Shown: positions 28,115 to 29,309 of the stretch, piece after piece
Layout of the letters: each line of letters begins with the position of its first letter
Position numbering within the stretch: position 1 is the stretch's first letter
NCBI GenBank assembly: GCA_002409445.1
Contig: DHNJ01000164.1
Span: 1-29,309, forward strand
Reading direction: 5' to 3'
Source: Armatimonadetes bacterium UBA5419
GTDB lineage: Bacteria; Armatimonadota; UBA10988
Length of the DNA: 29,309 nucleotides
The notes under the pieces: generated by a model
Seen by the model: the letters and a program-made list of their open reading frames with translations, nothing else
The model's database searches: none
What the model was told of the DNA's origin: nothing
Program-made: the position numbers and the translations under genes

Positions 28115-29305
28115 CTACTCGATGATCTTGGTCACCACGCCGGAGGCCACCGTGCTGCCACCCTCACGGATCGCAAACCGCAGCCCCTCCTCCATCGCGA
28201 TCGGCACGTGCAACGTGCCCGTGATCGTGATGTTGTCACCCGGCATGACCATCTCCACGCCCTCAGGCAGGTCCACGCTACCTGTCACGTCCGTCGTCCG
28301 CAGATAAAACTGCGGCCGATACCCCGTGTAGAACGGCGTGTGCCGCCCGCCCTCTTCCTTCGTCAGGACGTAGATCTCACCGTTGAACTTCGTGTGCGGC
28401 TTGATGCTCCCCGGCGCGCAGACCACCTGCCCACGCTCGATGTCCTCGCGGTTCACACCGCGCAGCAGCAAACCAACGTTGTCACCCGCAAAACCCTCTT
28501 CCAGCGTCTTGCGGAACATCTCCACGCCCGTGCAGACCGTCTTCTGCGTCGGCCGGATACCCACGATCTCCACCTGGTCGCTCGTGTGCACCTTGCCCCG
28601 CTCAATCCGCCCCGTCGCCACCGTCCCACGACCCGTGATCGAGAACACATCCTCGACCGGCATCAGCAACGGCTGGTCCAACGCCCGCTGCGGCTCCGGC
28701 ACGTACGTGTCCAACGCCTCCAGCAGGTCCACGATGCACTGCGCCTCGGGCGAACCAATCTCCGCCTCCAACGCCTGCAGCGCGCTGCCCCGGATGATCG
28801 GCGTGTCGTCGCCCGGGAACCCGTGGCTCGTCAGCAGATCCCGCACCTCCAGCTCGACCAACTCCAGCAGCTCCGGGTCGTCCAGCTGGTCCACCTTGTT
28901 CAAGAACACCACGATGTACGGCACACCCACCTGCCGGGCGAGCAGAATGTGCTCGCGCGTCTGCGGCATCGGCCCGTCCGCGGCCGAGACAACCACGATC
29001 GCCCCGTCCATCTGCGCCGCACCCGTGATCATGTTCTTGATGTAGTCCGCGTGACCCGGGCAGTCCACGTGCGCGTAGTGCCGGTTCTCCGTCTCGTACT
29101 CCACGTGCGACGTGGCGATCGTGATCCCCCGCTCCCGCTCCTCCGGCGCCTTGTCAATCTGCTCGTAAGCGATGAACTGGCCAAAGCCCTTGGTCGCCTG
29201 GTGCCGCGTGATCGCCGCGGTCAACGTCGTCTTGCCGTGGTCCACGTGACCAATCGTCCCCACGTTCACGTGCGGCTTGGTCCGCTCGAACTTCTGTCGT
29301 GCCAT
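28115..29305 (-). CDS. tuf: Elongation factor Tu
   Basis: A 396-aa GTPase that delivers aminoacyl-tRNA to the ribosomal A site. G1 is GHVDHGKTT (19-27), switch I has ERERGITIATSHVEY, G3 is DCPGHADY, G4 is NKVD and G5 is GSALQA. Domains II and III are complete to the C-terminal TKIIE. Length is canonical. The ATG lies 4 nt inside the window edge, so its ribosome-binding site is outside; rpsL, rpsG and canonical fusA, if adjacent, would also lie beyond it. It ends in tandem stops (TAG TAG). Confidence 0.98.
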   Translation of the reverse strand: MARQKFERTKPHVNVGTIGHVDHGKTTLTAAITRHQATKGFGQFIAYEQIDKAPEERERGITIATSHVEYETENRHYAHVDCPGHADYIKNMITGAAQMDGAIVVVSAADGPMPQTREHILLARQVGVPYIVVFLNKVDQLDDPELLELVELEVRDLLTSHGFPGDDTPIIRGSALQALEAEIGSPEAQCIVDLLEALDTYVPEPQRALDQPLLMPVEDVFSITGRGTVATGRIERGKVHTSDQVEIVGIRPTQKTVCTGVEMFRKTLEEGFAGDNVGLLLRGVNREDIERGQVVCAPGSIKPHTKFNGEIYVLTKEEGGRHTPFYTGYRPQFYLRTTDVTGSVDLPEGVEMVMPGDNITITGTLHVPIAMEEGLRFAIREGGSTVASGVVTKIIE

Positions 29306-29309
29306 CGCT

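Overview
The window is a GC-rich bacterial chromosome segment (about two thirds GC by eye). It is dominated by one long minus-strand translation operon, with a smaller minus-strand housekeeping operon downstream of it and a mixed-strand accessory stretch at the low-coordinate end. No phage, transposon, CRISPR or tRNA/rRNA gene is visible. Ribosomal proteins S14 (short four-Cys form), L36 and L24 and adenylate kinase all keep their zinc-binding cysteines. The gene order tuf-S10-spc-alpha-truA-rplM-rpsI resembles Chloroflexota, Armatimonadota and related lineages. I would not name a phylum with confidence from this sequence alone.

From 29305 down to 10101 (minus strand) there are 34 tightly packed genes: tuf, rpsJ, rplC, rplD, rplW, rplB, rpsS, rplV, rpsC, rplP, rpmC, rpsQ, an EF-G-like GTPase, rplN, rplX, rplE, rpsN, rpsH, rplF, rplR, rpsE, rpmD, rplO, secY, adk, infA, rpmJ, rpsM, rpsK, rpoA, rplQ, truA, rplM and rpsI. 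Many neighbours overlap by 1, 4 or 8 nt, and the Shine-Dalgarno sequence often lies in the last codons or the stop codon of the preceding gene, so translational coupling looks pervasive. A hairpin at 10043-10074 probably ends the unit. Departures from the usual layout are: (i) an EF-G paralogue with degenerate G motifs between rpsQ and rplN; (ii) no rpsD between rpsK and rpoA, where a 72-nt spacer with inverted repeats sits instead; (iii) no map between adk and infA; (iv) TAG as the commonest stop codon (17 of 34 genes); (v) enlarged S3, L4 and S5 proteins.

From 9926 down to 4736 (minus strand) lie a secreted LysM/SH3/NlpC-P60 cell-wall hydrolase, a slipin-type SPFH membrane protein, ksgA (rsmA), ispE and two xylose-isomerase-like TIM-barrel proteins. 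The last five are overlapping or nearly so and probably co-transcribed. KsgA (rRNA dimethylation) and IspE (isoprenoid synthesis) are housekeeping; the TIM-barrel pair suggests sugar or cyclitol metabolism.

From 1 to 4739 strands alternate: a partial single-span membrane protein (minus, behind a near-consensus promoter), a protein resembling the GspE/PilB N-terminal domain without an ATPase domain, an aldo/keto reductase, a secreted GH76-like glycosidase (minus), two related genes with two membrane spans plus a winged-helix-like domain, and a DUF971 protein. Several recognisable promoters lie here, including two extended -10 elements that share an 11-mer and a TTGCC(G/C)-N17-TA(A/G)AAT pair in front of the two membrane winged-helix genes.
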